A stretch of DNA of 64,000 nt. Source: Undaria pinnatifida. Taxonomy: Eukaryota; Sar; Phaeophyceae; Laminariales; Alariaceae. Positions 1 through 10,980 of this stretch are shown here, piece by piece (position 1 is the stretch's first letter; every line of letters begins with the position of its first letter). The stretch covers positions 458,983 to 522,982 of the forward strand of contig JABAKD010000026.1 in NCBI GenBank assembly GCA_012845835.1. Reading direction: 5' to 3'. The notes below the pieces were generated by a model. That model was not told where the DNA came from, did not search any database, and saw only the letters and a program-made list of their open reading frames with translations. The position numbers and the translations under genes were made by a program.

Positions 1-195
1 CCCCCCCCCCCCCCCTTCCCCCCCCCCCCCTCACCCCCCCCCTCCCCCCCCCCCTTCCCCCCCCTCCCCCCCCCCCCCTCCCCACCCCCCCCCTCCCCCC
101 CCCCCCCCTACACCTCCCCCCCCCCCCCCCCCCCCCCCATTCTCACCTTCCCCTCCCCCCCCCCCCCCCCTCCTCCCTCCCCCCACCCCCCCCCC
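1..195. repeat. C-rich low-complexity tract
   Basis: Almost pure C with scattered T and A on the plus strand. It forms the left edge of a C-tract module of the dispersed repeat that follows. Protein frames read from it are only Gly or Pro runs and are not genes. The length of such homopolymer-like runs is often unreliable in assemblies. Confidence 0.9.
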
Positions 196-425
196 TTTAA
201 TTTTTTTTTTGTCTTGTCCTTGCTTTCTTTTGCTCATACGCCCCACCTAATATCGAAACCCGCCAGAATTGTAAACACTTCCACGCCCTGGATACCGCCT
301 CGTTATCGTTTTAGAGCCATCCATGCCGCTGCTGCAATTCCCACCCACCCCCGCCCCTTTCTTCCCTACCACCCGCACCATCGCCTAGACCTAGCAAGGT
401 TGAAGCCTTGAAATAAAAGTTTACT
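196..425 (+). repeat. C-tract modular dispersed repeat, copy 1
   Basis: This stretch matches, as reverse complement, the modules at 42.8-43.1 and 45.1-45.7 kb. Shared landmarks are ACGCCCCACCTAATATC, GAGCCATCCATGCCGCTG, a C-rich gap, and CCGCACCATCGCCTAGACCT. It is a plus-strand copy of the family described in detail for 42-46 kb. No coding capacity is visible. Confidence 0.8.
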
Positions 426-1145
426 AGAAGGTTTTGTATATTTGATAAGCCTGCTTATTGAATACTTTGGTGTGGACGAAGTGGTGGGAGGTTTAACGCG
501 ACAGATATTGCAGTGTTTTTTATGATACTTTACATGTGTTTAAACCTGTGGCATGTAGTGGGGCGGAGAAAAGGTGTTAAACCCGTGGCATAGTTATGTT
601 TAATTGGCTAGGAAGGGAGGGAGGGACGCGAGGGAGGGGGTAAATCCGGTGTTTTGTCTCTTGCCTAACAACCGGGTCCGAATTTCCTACTGATTGGACG
701 GCTACATTAGCCTTTCGTAGCAGTGTGAAGTTTGACAACATATTTTTGACCTAAGTTGGGGGAGGGGGGGGGTTAAGTGAGTTTGTAGTGTAGGTATACA
801 AGGTCGCAGCATTATACTATACTTCTCGTGTGTGGACGCATGTGGCATATTTCCGTTTATTGGGTAGGGAGGGGAAAAATAGAAAGGGGGAGGAGGGGAC
901 CAAGGCGGAGGGGGGGACGAAGGGGGTAAAAATGGGGGGAGGAGGGGCTGGGGGGAAGAGGGGGGGGGGGGTTATATCAAAAGAAAGACGCCAGCAAGTC
1001 ATCACTGCTGTCGCTTTTTTCGCGCTCCCCCCAATGAACTCGAAGTACACAAATTATTTTTTAAAGCAGAAACTACCACTCGCTGTAGAAGGTTCAGGGC
1101 TATGTATAGTAGCACACGCTCCACATAGTTATAATTTCAGTCGAA
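426..1145. other. Unassigned intergenic sequence
   Basis: No gene or transposon is recognised. The stretch is AT-rich at its left and becomes strongly G-rich (runs of G with A) at about 760-975. The open frames across the G-rich part have low-complexity Gly/Lys or Pro composition and are rejected as genes. Confidence 0.5.
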
Positions 1146-1266
1146 ATGGTACCCTTTGCCACACGATGTGCCATTATTTTGTTTCTGCACACGCTCTATT
1201 TAATCCTAACCTTAGTGGAACTGGTACCTTTTGCCACACGATGTGCCATTATTTCGTTTCTGCATT
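1146..1266. repeat. Two-copy direct repeat of about 43 bp
   Basis: The segment from GGTACCCTTTGCCACACGAT to the GTTTCTGCA that ends it occurs twice, starting near 1147 and 1222 (period about 75 bp), with very few differences. The copies flank about 32 bp of unlike sequence, so this is a short local duplication and not a true array. Function unknown. Confidence 0.75.
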
Positions 1267-1289
1267 CATCTACTACAGTATCAGTACGT

Positions 1290-2215
1290 CTTGTTCTTAG
1301 CCGCCCGCGGCCATACATAGCATAGTTTCTATCTTGAACAGTAAAGGGGAGCTAACGGTCGACCTCTCGGTTGTTTCGAGTACCCTGACGATGTCGTCTA
1401 CCAGAAACTTGGCCCAGGTCTTTTGTGGTCGGCCTCGTCCCGGTTTCACTCCACCAGCCATCGCCCCGAACATCACGCGATGGGTCAGTCGCCCATTGGT
1501 CGTCCGTTGTACGGCTCCCGCAAAGAGGAGGGGTCGTTTGCGGAAAGTCATCACACACAACGCTCTCCCATTGTGCCTTCTTCGGAGACCTGGCGTACAT
1601 GCGGTGGTCGGTGGGCTGTCGGCGCTGGAAGTAAATCAATGCTCCTTAGGGGGAGGTTGTGGTGTGCCGTTCGGAGTTTAGCGAAGTGCTCCAGACCGAG
1701 AAACCAAGTAACACACCCGTACAGCAGGGTCTTCATCACCTCTGTCTTTATTTAGCACGCGCACCTTTTACAATGAGCGGGGCATATCCTCCATGTCGTA
1801 CAGCTCGCGCTTCAAACGGTACTAGAATGCTCCCGCGAGGTGGATCCGTCGATTGATCTCTGGCATGGTGTCGGCGTTTGCATCGATAAGACCACCAAGG
1901 TACAGAAACTGCCTTGTCTGCATATAGCTCTGGCCCGCTGCTTCGACAATGAGAGGTGAGGTCGGGAGCACTTGGTTTGGTGTGCGCAGCAGCATTGTCC
2001 CCGGCTCCTTTTCTGACACGGTGAGCCCTGCTAATTTGAAAACGGTGACAATGACGGTCATTATCTTCGCTAGGCCTTCCGCCGACATATATTATCAGAA
2101 ACAATGCCTGCAATCGTCGGTGTACAGCATACCCCAGACTGACCTTAGCACATATGCTAGCGGTTCGGCCTCCACCCCGTCCTCCCCGAGGTCCTCCTCG
2201 TATCGAGGTGAATGA
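1290..2215 (-). mobile_element. LINE (non-LTR retrotransposon) fragment: RT palm and C-terminal part
   Basis: Read on the minus strand, an acidic stretch leads into the reverse transcriptase active-site box WGMLYTDD (near 2150-2125). It continues through SAEGLAKIMTVIVTVF, GLTVSEKEPGTMLLRT and QTRQFLYLGGLIDANAD, then MKTLLYGC, FAKLRTAHH, LLFAGAVQRTTNGRL and MFGAMAGG. This order is typical of the RT palm/thumb and C-terminal tail of LINEs that have a YADD box; here the box reads YTDD. The fragment has no N-terminal endonuclease and no 5' part of RT. It is broken by in-frame stops and at least two frame changes (for example near 1820 and 1750), so it is a dead 5'-truncated copy. The tail near 1297 is diverged. 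Assignment to LINE is confident; the clade is not determined. Confidence 0.88.
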
Positions 2216-2850
2216 ACCAAGTCCCTCTAAAATACTTGGTCCCCACTGGAGCGTACCAAGACGACATGTATCGTATAGTTCAAGATTTAGCCCAAACGTA
2301 GCACCACCTGCTGCTTCATATCACATCAAATCTGCTAGAACGATAAACAATACCAGGCAGGTGATACAAGCTGATGCATTCCTTCTACAACCGTCAGATT
2401 TGTCCCCTTATATGTCTTATAGTCTCCGCGCACATATTGAGTTGTCCCCCCCGACCCGCCCCGCCGCCCCACTCCCGCTTGCTCAAAAACCCCACCTAAA
2501 ATCAAAATCTGCCACAGTAAGAAGCCTTACCAGACAGCTAATATGACCTCATTATTATTTCTAGCTATCCACATGGCGTATCTCCAATTATTTTCCGCCC
2601 CGCCCAGCTCCCCTTTCCCCCCCGCTCCCTCTGTTTCAAACGCCCCATCTGGAATCAAAATATGCCAGAGTAATAAACACTACCAGGCAGCAGTTGATAT
2701 CACCTCATTATATTTATATTTATCCATGCCATACCTCCAACCCATCCCCACCCCCCAACACCCTCTCCCCCCCCCCCCATCCCGCCCCTCCTTTCTAACC
2801 ACCCGCACCATCGCCTAGACCTAGCACCACGTGTATAGTAAGCCCCTACA
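2216..2850 (+). repeat. C-tract modular dispersed repeat, copy 2
   Basis: The repeat carries the module CGTCAGATTTGTCCCC...TATAGTCTCCGCGCACATAT, then C-rich spacer, then two diverged copies of the CCCCACCTAAAATCAAAATC...CCTCATTAT module, then CCGCACCATCGCCTAGACCT. Each module also occurs, inverted, at 42-46 kb. Modules are separated by C-rich gaps. It is adjacent to the LINE fragment; no target duplication was found. Confidence 0.75.
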
Positions 2851-2964
2851 TCTGTGCGACGTACAGCTGTTAGAAATCCCCTTATCCCCCCCCCCCTGAC
2901 TCCCCCCAACCCATTCGAACACTCCGATCTCTCCCCATGGTCGTACGACTTATAGGATACATGG

Positions 2965-3364
2965 GCGTGTTCCTGGCTCCATAGCCAGACCGTTAGAGGT
3001 GTGGGCGTGGTTTTCAGGAGCCGCATCTTCAACTCGTGGTCTAGTTCGTAGAACTAGAGTTTCCCCGAATCTCCCATATTTCTGCATATGCGGCTCATCA
3101 GGGTGGGCTAGTGTTAAGATACGGTCTCGAAAGGCCTGTAATTATCTGTATTGACATAATACGGATTGGCTTCGTATGATAAGGTTGGCGTTATATATTC
3201 GGGATAGTCGGGAAATAGATCGGAGGCTCGTGCCTCTGATCTCAGAAGCCATCCGGCGCTCTGGTGGAATCGAAAAAAGCTACGTATCTACGACGGCTAC
3301 GAACGTACTCTCCGAGCATCTGCACTATCCTGCAGATCTGCAGGGGACACTCTGTGTCTCCACC
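2965..3364 (+). mobile_element. Partial copy of the small LTR element (3' internal end plus truncated 3' LTR)
   Basis: This is the reverse complement of 5462-5883. An internal segment (about 2965-3112, containing TTCCTGGCTCCATAGCC) ends at a purine-rich stretch AGGGTGGGCTAG. It is followed by an LTR that starts TGTTAAGATA at 3113 and runs to about 3364. The far end of the LTR is missing where the next dispersed repeat begins. It is a diverged, broken fossil of the same family as the complete element at 5462-7018. Confidence 0.85.
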
Positions 3365-3650
3365 CAATATCCCTACATACAGCTGATAAACTGATGCTTT
3401 TCCTTCCACAGCTGTCACATTTTATCCCCCTCAAAAATGGGTTTTGTAGTTTCCGCGCACAGACTGGCGAGCATCACCCTGTTGACCCTGGTACGCGCTA
3501 CAACACTGTAGTTCCAAGGGCAGTCGCCGACCTATATCCTTAATGAGGACACCCCCAGTATAACGCGCGATAGGAATATCATACACAGCTTGCAAAGATG
3601 AGTTTCAATAAAATCTTCGATCTCTAGCTGGAGTGTATGTTTATATTTAT
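3365..3650 (+). repeat. C-tract modular repeat, copy 3 (3'-end type)
   Basis: It contains CAGCTGTCACATTTTATCCC, then TAGTTTCCGCGCACAGACTG, CCTATATCCTTAATGAGGAC, CTTGCAAAGATGAGTTTC and CTGGAGTGTATG followed by an AT-rich end. The same end in inverted orientation is seen near 42120, 44180 and 44430, and in the same orientation near 31770. The shared AT-rich end with variable opposite ends suggests a retroposon-like 3' terminus. Confidence 0.8.
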
Positions 3651-3838
3651 CATATACATATATGTTCGTATTATCGTGAAGTGCAACAGACACACACAGC
3701 CAGCCCTAGAAAAAATGTTAGAATTCGCCTGGAAAAGGAAAAACGAGTAACAAATAGAAAGAACAAACCCTGTTCTGTTTTTCATTGCCATAACGCACAA
3801 CCCTGCAAACTTTCGTTTTCTAACCCTCAAAAGACAAG
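3651..3838. other. Unassigned spacer
   Basis: AT-rich sequence between two repeats. No conserved coding or repeat signal was recognised. Confidence 0.4.
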
Positions 3839-4233
3839 TGTAGTGGTACTCCGAGTGGGGGACGTGTGGTTGGTCGGTGTTGGCAAGCGTGCTCCTCATT
3901 GGTTCCAGTGTCTTTCTAGATCTCTCCTCACGGCTCGCTGAATAGACTCAATAGCTTATATGCAATATTTTTCTAAAGATACTAAAGGACAGACATATCA
4001 GCGCTAGGCAAGATAGTGCGGCGTAACGCAAGGAAACGCAGGGTAGAGCAGGTAGTGAGATGAGGGGCGTCCTACTTATCCCATCATCGTCACCTGCTAC
4101 ATTGCCGCCCATCTATGATGGCCTTTACGTGAGTGTGACATCTCATATCACGTGGTTTCACCGTAACCATGAGATGATTTTACGTCGAATTTATAAACTG
4201 TCCTTTTACGGAGGGCACATTCCACTACATTAG
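3839..4233. mobile_element. MITE-like non-autonomous element, copy 1 (395 bp)
   Basis: The element begins TGTAGTGGTACTCCGAGTGG and ends GGAGGGCACATTCCACTACA. The ends form an imperfect inverted repeat built on TGTAGTGG and CTCCG. A second copy is at 28040-28767. The two align along their whole length except for a SINE present only in the 28 kb copy, so this copy shows the empty site near 3957-3963. There is no coding capacity. A target duplication could not be recognised, so the superfamily is open. Confidence 0.72.
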
Positions 4234-5461
4234 GCCACCCTGAATAGTCGTAGGTGCAGATCACCTGGAAATCAAAGGATGCTAACAACATCCAGAATTG
4301 GAAAGGGGATCGAAGATGCTGCCTTTGGAAACAAACGAAAATGAGGCGATAGATTCCCCCACACCTCGTAACAATGAGGCTTAAATGCCTCATTGCAAGA
4401 TATACAACTCTATGATGGAGCTCACAACCGTGAGAGCTCCAGAAAGGGTACGTACCTGCGGTATACCAATAGCAATCGGCCTACGAAAACACGAAGGACG
4501 CGGCCACTGAGCGGAAGGATGCGAAGGGAGCCAATGAGGAAGGCATAAACGCGGAAACCAATTCAGAAGAGACGGATGGAACACGTGTCACTCTGTGAAG
4601 CCAGACAAGTTTACGGCCTGAAGCGTAGTGCCGACGGGGCGGGCGGTCGGTCCTGTGCCGGAGGATAAAAAGAAATTAAGAAACACTGCCTAAAAGAACG
4701 TCAGAGTCCACTACGTTGGACATGGAAAGCTGACGTGGGGCCATCGGTTGGACGGTGAAAGATAAACAACCAAGACGCGAAGATGACACATGTACGCAAG
4801 CGTCGGGCGATTAGTGGAAAGGTAGAAGAGAAAGAGCGTGAAATGAGAGAAAACAAAAAACGCTGCCTAAACTAATGCCAAGGTCCTCAGGGTTGGACCT
4901 GGAAGGCCAACGTGGGACCATTGGTCGAAAGGCAAAACTGTAGTTAACCAGTACGCTGTGCGGAAGCACAGGGGCCGTAATGTGGGACCTAGGAGGCGAG
5001 CATAAGGCCCGGTCGAACTGTAGAACGGGAAACCGAGGCAACCAAAACAGATAGCGAAAACGCAGAGAAAGACAACACCTAAACATCAACACAGAAAATA
5101 CAAGAATGGTGGTGCTGGAGGCGTGTGTGCTACGCCGGAAAGCTGAACCGGGGGGCAACAGTGGAGTAACCTAAGACGCCACCTGGGTACAGCACCAGGA
5201 AAACGGGGAGAGATAAGTGGTGAGTTCACCTAGCTAACGCAATACGCAAACAAGGACGAAACCGAAACGTGGACGCAGAAAGACAAAAGGTACTATCGGA
5301 AACCTGAAAGAGAGTCGACATATGACACCTTGAGAGGCTAACTAATAACGGGAACAATGCCGGCAAACGTAGCGAGGCTATTCAACCATAACAAAGCAAG
5401 CCAAAAACGGGGTCAACAACAAGATACTCGTTCAGCTCGAAGCAGCGCTGGAAGTGTCTAG
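4234..5461. repeat. Purine-rich, decayed tandem-repeat region (left part)
   Basis: No gene is recognised. The plus strand is rich in A and G, and weak internal repeats are visible. For example, CACTGCCTAAAAGAACGTC near 4684 and CGCTGCCTAAACTAATGCC near 4862 both lead into GTTGGACNTGGAA and a GGACCAT- or GGCCAT-type segment, a spacing of about 178 bp. It looks like an old array blurred by mutation. Open frames here are not conserved between the repeated units and are left out. Confidence 0.5.
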
Positions 5462-5731
5462 TGTTAAATTAAAGGTGGAGGACACAGAGTGCCCCCTGCA
5501 GGTCTGCCAATTGAGCAGGTCCTCGGAGAGTACTCATTTTCGTTCCTTCGTAGAAATATAGCTTTATTCGTTTCCACCAGAGCCCGGGATAGCTTCTGAG
5601 ATCGGAGGCACGTGCCTCCGATCTATTTCCTAACTTTCCCGAATATAAAACGCCTACCTTATCATACGAAACCCATCTTAAATGGTCTCAAATTCGGATA
5701 CCTACAGGCCTTTCGAGGCCTTATCTTAACA
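5462..5731 (-). repeat. 3' LTR of the small LTR element
   Basis: It is about 94% identical by eye to 6750-7018, with TG...CA ends when read on either strand. On the minus strand it follows a purine-rich tract (AGGGTGGGCTAG), as expected for a 3' LTR. It contains an internal palindromic GGAGGCACGTGCCTCC. Confidence 0.88.
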
Positions 5732-6749
5732 CTAGCCCACCCTGATGAGTCGCATATGCAGAAATATGGGAGATTCGGGGAAATTCCGGTTCTACGAACT
5801 AGACCATGAGTCGAAGATGCGGCTCCTCAAACCCCACTCCCACACCCCTAACCGTCTGGCTATGGAGCCAGGAACACGCGACAAGACGATTGGGACTTGC
5901 ATCTGCCCCACGTAGAAATGCAGAACGTTGGACCGGGTTCAAACGTTCCATAAGCGTCGGCGAGGGCGGCGGTACGGCGGGAACTATCCCCTCGGACTCG
6001 CGTCGTGCTCCCGAGGCCTGGTGTTCCTGAGGGGGACACTACAGGCCCAAAGAGCCGAGGACTGGTGTTTCCAGACGGGGACATTGCAGACCCAAACGCC
6101 CACGCCATTCCTCCTCCCTCCGTTGCCTCCGCCAGAGCTGCGGCCAACTGTCCCGGTTGTTGGACCGAAGTTGCCCCCTCGGCGGCGCCCTCAGGCACAC
6201 CAGCACTCGATGCGCTGTCACCCCCGCGACGGTGGTGGTGGTCGCCACCCCCACCATTTTTACCGCCACCCCCACGGTTGCGGTCCTCGCGGTCGCGACT
6301 GTCGCGACATTTTCCGCGGTTTCGTTCTGCCAACTCTTCCTCCGGGGTTCGGCCAAAAGACAGGGTCGGGGTCCTCGTCGTGGGCTATCAGCAGGGCCTT
6401 GACGAGGGCAAGGGTCGGGGCGGCTCTCGTCTGTCTAGCATAGGGCGTACAATCCACGCGAGCCCAGGCCGCTTCCACTGAGGACGTCCGCTCGCCGCGA
6501 CGCCGGCCTCTCTGACGGGAGGAGGGCGAAGGCCGTTTCCACCACCGCGGTCGCCAACGTTGAGGGGAAGTCTACCCTCGGTGCAGACGCCATGCACGCG
6601 ACGATGCCCTTGAAGAAGGCGTGGTTCCCGGGTCGTGGTCGCCGGGATGCGACACCCTGCGGGAGCTACCGCGACTCCCTTGCCTTCGTATGGATTCCAA
6701 ACCCATTGTGATTTCACGCGCAGGTTCGTGTCCTGCCGTCGACGCCACA
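5732..6749 (-). other. Internal region of the small LTR element
   Basis: A GC-rich segment of about 1 kb. Open frames are present on both strands, but all are rich in Arg, Gly, Pro and Ala. None shows a zinc knuckle, protease, reverse transcriptase or integrase motif. It is best read as a non-coding internal domain. Confidence 0.7.
6690..6747 (+). other. tRNA-Ser-like 3' portion forming an extended primer-binding site (antisense in the element)
   Basis: Read on the plus strand, 58 nt look like the 3' part of a class II tRNA. An anticodon arm ATGG-ATTCCAAAC-CCAT comes first, then a variable arm GTG-ATTT-CAC, then a T arm GCAGG-TTCGTGT-CCTGC, then the acceptor strand CGTCGAC with G and CCA ending at 6747. 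The terminal 18 nt, on the element's minus strand, are the usual primer-binding site two bases inside the LTR. The match continues well beyond 18 nt, to the anticodon arm. The loop resembles tRNA-Ser(CGA) with a change in the anticodon; this identity is inferred. It is not a functional tRNA gene because the 5' half is missing. Confidence 0.7.
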
Positions 6750-7018
6750 TGTTAAATTAAAGGTGGGGAACACAGAGTGCCCCCTGCAGGTCTGCCAATT
6801 GAGCAGGTCCTCGGAGAGTACTCACTTTCGTTCCTTCGTAGAGATATACCTTTATTCGTTTCCACCAGAGCCCGGGATAGCTTCTGAGATGGGAGGCACG
6901 TGCCTCCGATCTACTTCCTAACTTACCCGAATATAAAACGCCAACCTTATCATACGAAACCCGTCCAAATGATCTCAAATTCGGATACCTACAGGCCTTT
7001 TGAGGCCGTATCTTAACA
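6750..7018 (-). repeat. 5' LTR of the small LTR element
   Basis: This LTR is the direct-repeat partner of 5462-5731. It is 5' with respect to the minus-strand element because the primer-binding site lies just inside it (TGG at 6747 reading leftwards). Confidence 0.88.
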
Positions 7019-9400
7019 CTAGCTCCAGAAATAATGTAGGAAACAGAGAAGACAACGCGAATAATGCCGCAACTAGGTACTATACGTCGGGAACACGGGG
7101 TCGCTAACGTGGAGCAACCCTAAAAAGGTAACTGAGAAAAATGCACGGAAAAACAGGAAGTAGGCAAATTGTGTCATAGCAACGCACTGCAGGCTGACAA
7201 AAAAAGGAGGGTCCATAGCAAGGGACCTTGAAAGGCTACTTCAAAAAAACGAGCGACACTAGGTACGTAGCGAAGGCAAAACGATTTCGCCGAAACCGTA
7301 CCATGAAAGGGGGTCGACAGGAAACGACCTATATGGGCTGCGAAGCCACACTGGGGTCAACAGGTGGGACCGATGCGACATGTACGCCAACAAGCTAAAA
7401 GCAAAAGGGGAGCCAAGAGGGGACGGCCTGTGAACTGCACAGTCACGACGGGCTGTAAACCCAACTATTTTGGCCGGTGTCGTTAAACCCTGTGAGCAGG
7501 TATGCCGACAAGAAACAAGAAAATTTGGTCGAGAGAAACTAGACCTGTTAGCTGCAAAGCCAGGACGGGGTGCAGTGTGGAGCGTAGGGGCAGGGGTGCC
7601 AAGAAAAAAGTAAGAAGGAGTGCTCCAGGGGAATAGATCCGCTGACTACAAAGCTAGGACGGAGCCCGACAGCAAGGAGCTCTTTGGGGCAGATACAATC
7701 AAACAAGAAGGTAGAGACCAAAGAGAACCGACAGATGAGCTGGAGACAGAAGGATTCAAAGCTAAAACGCGCACTAAGCGTTCAGGAACAAATTCTCCCA
7801 GAAGAAAGGAGAGAAGGCTACTACGGTCGGTCGTTTGCTGCGCACAGCGATAACCACCGAACAGCAAGCGTGCCCGGCATCAACAAGAAAAACATATAAT
7901 ACCCGCGTTGCATGAACGCGAAAGCGGAAGGTATAGGTTCCGAAAATGCACGAACGCCAGAGTCGGAAGGGAATTGGTTCTAAAAATTCACACACTGCTG
8001 AAAAGAGGGAGTGTACGTTCCCACCCGGCACATAGTGCAGGGCGAAAGAAAACCAAGATAGAAACACCAAGCTAACACGATCTTGTTTTTAACTCATACC
8101 GTGAGAGCGGTAAAAACAGGGTCTTGACACAGCGGAGGACTCAGAAGTTCTGCGAAAGAGCACGCACATGGTGCAGACGATATCTCGGCTGAGAAGGAAT
8201 CAGACGAAACTGTTACGATGGCTGAGAAGGAATCAGACGAAACTGTTACGATTGTCGCGAGCTTACACCATAAGTCAGACAGAGGGAGGGGGAAAATTTC
8301 GTACAACTCTAAAATGCTAGCGGGGTGCATGCACAGCGTGCAAGCAAAGTTCGGGCTAATGAGAATCAAGCGAAACTACCATGGTTTCGGGGGTAGATAC
8401 TAACAAGAAGCCTAGAGGAGGGGGTCGGGAACAATTGACGAACCCGATAATACTAGGTAAAGGTTAATATCGTGAAACTCTGAAAATGCGGCCTATTATA
8501 GAGCCATTCATATTGGAAGCTAAGCGACGAAAAATCGGGGGAAACATTCGCGAAAGCACTTAGATGTCCAACCGAGAAGAGGGGACTTGTGCAGAGCAAC
8601 ATGACGCAAACAACGTGGACAGCAAGCCTCAGCAAGCGCTTAAGGCGTGCATAGTGCGGAAAACAGAGGAAGGGCCAGAACAGATATACCACAGTGGTAA
8701 GAGAAGAAAGTACGACGCCTCAATAAGCACCTTTGGCGTGCGCAGTGCAAACAGCTGAGGGAGGGCTAATACATATATGTCATAGCGGTATGAATACAAA
8801 TACGACGCCTCAACAAGCACCTATGACGTACGTGGTGCAAAAAGCATAAGAATAGCCAAGATGGTCATACCCCAGCGGGTTTCACGGGCTGCGAAACAAG
8901 GGTATGCTAAACCGACGAGAGAAAACGAAAATACGGCAGGTTTGCGGCCAAGTTACAACAAACGGGGCAGGATAAACCGGCAGAAACAGGAAAACGAAAC
9001 CATCGCAAATTATCGGCCTGGTTACGAAAATGGAAGGAGCTAAATCAGTGGCTGAAAGGCCAGGGTAGCACACCGACACAAACACGCAAACATATGTGCT
9101 TGTCAAAAGAAGGACAACCCGAAAAGTCAGGGTAGTCCACCGATACAAGCACTCAAACATACGTGCTGGTCAAAGAAGGGACAACCCGAAAAGTCAAAGC
9201 AAAGAAGCGGCACCTTCAAACTTACTGGAAAAAACAAATTGAACCCACAAGTGAAAATCAATAAGCCAATGCGCACAAAACAATTCCCACGGCGAAACTC
9301 AAGAAGGAAGTCAAGAAACATGGTTTGGGGGGTGGGACAAGAATAGACAAAAAGGCAAGTTCAACCTAACACGATAATACCCTGGCTGCAGATATCCCTG
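7019..9400. repeat. Purine-rich, decayed tandem-repeat region (right part)
   Basis: No gene is recognised in this 2.4 kb. Several local tandem pairs are visible: a 33 bp unit at 8188-8253 (GCTGAGAAGGAATCAGACGA repeated almost exactly), a 90 bp spacing near 8712 and 8802 (ACGACGCCTCAANAAGCACC), and a 66 bp spacing near 9073 and 9139 (CACCGANACAA...GGACAACCCGAAAAGTC). These point to an old compound array. The frames found are short and low in complexity. Confidence 0.55.
8188..8253. repeat. 33 bp unit repeated twice
   Basis: GCTGAGAAGGAATCAGACGA followed by AACTGTTACGAT occurs twice in tandem with no visible mismatch in the core. It is fresher than its surroundings, so local slippage is recent here. 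Confidence 0.85.
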
Positions 9401-10980
9401 CCGCGTGACGTTGGAGACACGCCGATCCGTAGATGGTGCTCCGCGAAGATGTGCGGTAGACACGCCGTAGGTTGAGACTGGAACCGGATGTGGTGTAGAG
9501 TCGGAATGAAAGTCCGATAAACGCGGCTGGTGGTCGTACTAGGATGTGCTGCAGCGCTCCGATCGCGAGACGGTGAGATCGTGGTGTTCGCGGAAGATGT
9601 GGTAGGAGCGCTAGAGACCGATGATGGTCCAATAAAACGCGTTGGAGAGCTGCGAGCACGAATCAGTGAGGACGGGGTGCTCGCGGACGATGCGGTAGGA
9701 GCTTTGTGACGGAAGAAGACGAGGTTTTAGTAGCTCAATATGAAGAATGTGTCAGATCGAGTACGCGGCGGTGGAATGTGCGTGTTTCCCAGCGTACATG
9801 TAGACACAAGGGTTGACGCTGTAGTAGTCCTTCAAAGTGGGCCTGCGGAGATGCCTGCGATGCTCGTGGTGGTGGAGTTAGTTTTTCACGCGAGAAGATG
9901 ACAGCGTGGTTACTGAAAAGGCGGTAGAGAAGGCCCGAAGTAGCCGACGATGATGGTGACGCCGGGACGGTTGGTAGCGGACTGAAGGATCAGACCAACC
10001 GGCGCGATGGCTGCAGGAGTCGGCGAAATATGTCCCAGCTGGTCAGCGCTGACGGTGCGATGACGCCGGAGTTGGTGATAGTGTCCGGGAAGAGAGCGCC
10101 TCGCCGCTGCGAGCGGTTTGAAGCGGCAGGTCATACGATGCATAGCTGCAGAAGTCGGTGAAGTAATTCACAGAGTGTCGGAGTAGATGGTGGCGACGAC
10201 GCCGGGGCCGGTGGTAGTGGCGAGAAAAAAAAAGTTGCCTTGTCGTTGGTAGTGGCTTGAAGGGGGAAGACATCGAATGAAGTAGTCGCGGAAGACGGAG
10301 GTGGAGCTCATATGAAAGGTGGAGCTCTGACGAAGGTGGAGCTCTGGTCACGAAGCTCAGATGACGACAGGTGACGATGAATCTCCGTGCAAGAGGAGCT
10401 CTGGACACGAAGCGCAGGTGACGACGAAGCTTTGTCTAAGATGGAACTCTGAAAAAGGTGGATTTCTGGTCGTGAAGCTCGGATGACGACGAAGCTATGA
10501 TGAAAGGTGGAACTCCGGTGAAGGTGGAGCTTTGGTCGCGAAGCTCAGGTGACGACGAAGTTCTGGTGAAGATGGAGCCCTGGTCGCAAAGCTCAGGTGA
10601 CGACGAAGCTCTGGTGAAGATGGAGCTCTGGTCGCGGAGCTCGACAATGCTCTGGTGACGATGGTCTTGGAAGTGTAGGCACAGGTACTGGCGAGAAAAA
10701 AGTAGTCGGAAGGGCTGTCCACTGTTTCCAGCGGCGGCTGTGGAGCGATGACAGCTCTAGAAAAGTAATGGTCCGACGAAGGATGAGGGCCTAAAATGGA
10801 TGCGTCAATGGTGGGCGATGGGGAGAACAAAGGACGGCCTAAAGGCCGATCCAGGGAAGCGCCAGCGTCCGCGGCGCCTTTGTCGGAGCTGGATAGCGAA
10901 CGGGACGCGATGTCATAGGTCGAAATAGATCCGAGGGAGGGTTTGGGGCGAAGAAGGGGTCGATCGTGTTTTGGTATGGT
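9401..10980. repeat. Degenerate minisatellite region
   Basis: Repeated GATGACGACGAAGCT, GGTGGAGCTCTGGTC and GCTGGTGGTNGTNC-type segments fill this stretch. Because some units are multiples of three, the minus strand shows Arg/Ser/Pro/His-rich open frames with internal repeats. These have no recognisable domain and change from unit to unit, so no gene is called. Confidence 0.55.
10290..10660. repeat. Minisatellite with a 48 bp unit (partly 66 bp)
   Basis: The unit contains AAGCTCAGGTGACGACGAAG and TGGTGAAGATGGAGCTCTGG. Copies of the AAGCTC landmark lie near 10475, 10541 and 10589, giving spacings of 66 and 48 bp. On the minus strand the 48 bp unit translates as a 16-residue repeat (for example ATRAPSSPELRRHLSF), a by-product of the unit length. 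Confidence 0.75.

Larger units (their letters stand above)
5462..7018 (-). mobile_element. Small non-autonomous LTR retrotransposon (TRIM-like), apparently whole
   Basis: Two direct LTRs of about 270 bp flank an internal region of only about 1.0 kb that encodes no recognisable gag or pol. The LTRs start TGTTAA and end TTAACA. A 4 bp target duplication CTAG lies at 5458-5461 and 7019-7022. A tRNA-complementary primer-binding site next to the right LTR and a purine-rich AGGGTGGG next to the left LTR show that the element points to the minus strand. The LTRs differ at about 15-16 of 270 positions (roughly 6%), which makes it older than the copia element at 33-40 kb. A partial relative lies at 2965-3364. 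The structure looks complete for this non-coding class; movement would have depended on proteins of another element. Confidence 0.88.

Noticed and set aside
5860-6480. Overlapping open frames of 105-171 codons in the interior of the small LTR element
   Set aside because: All are GC-driven, low-complexity and lack gag or pol motifs.
6690-6747. Functional tRNA-Ser gene
   Set aside because: The 5' half and D arm are missing and the sequence lies exactly where the LTR element's primer-binding site is expected.
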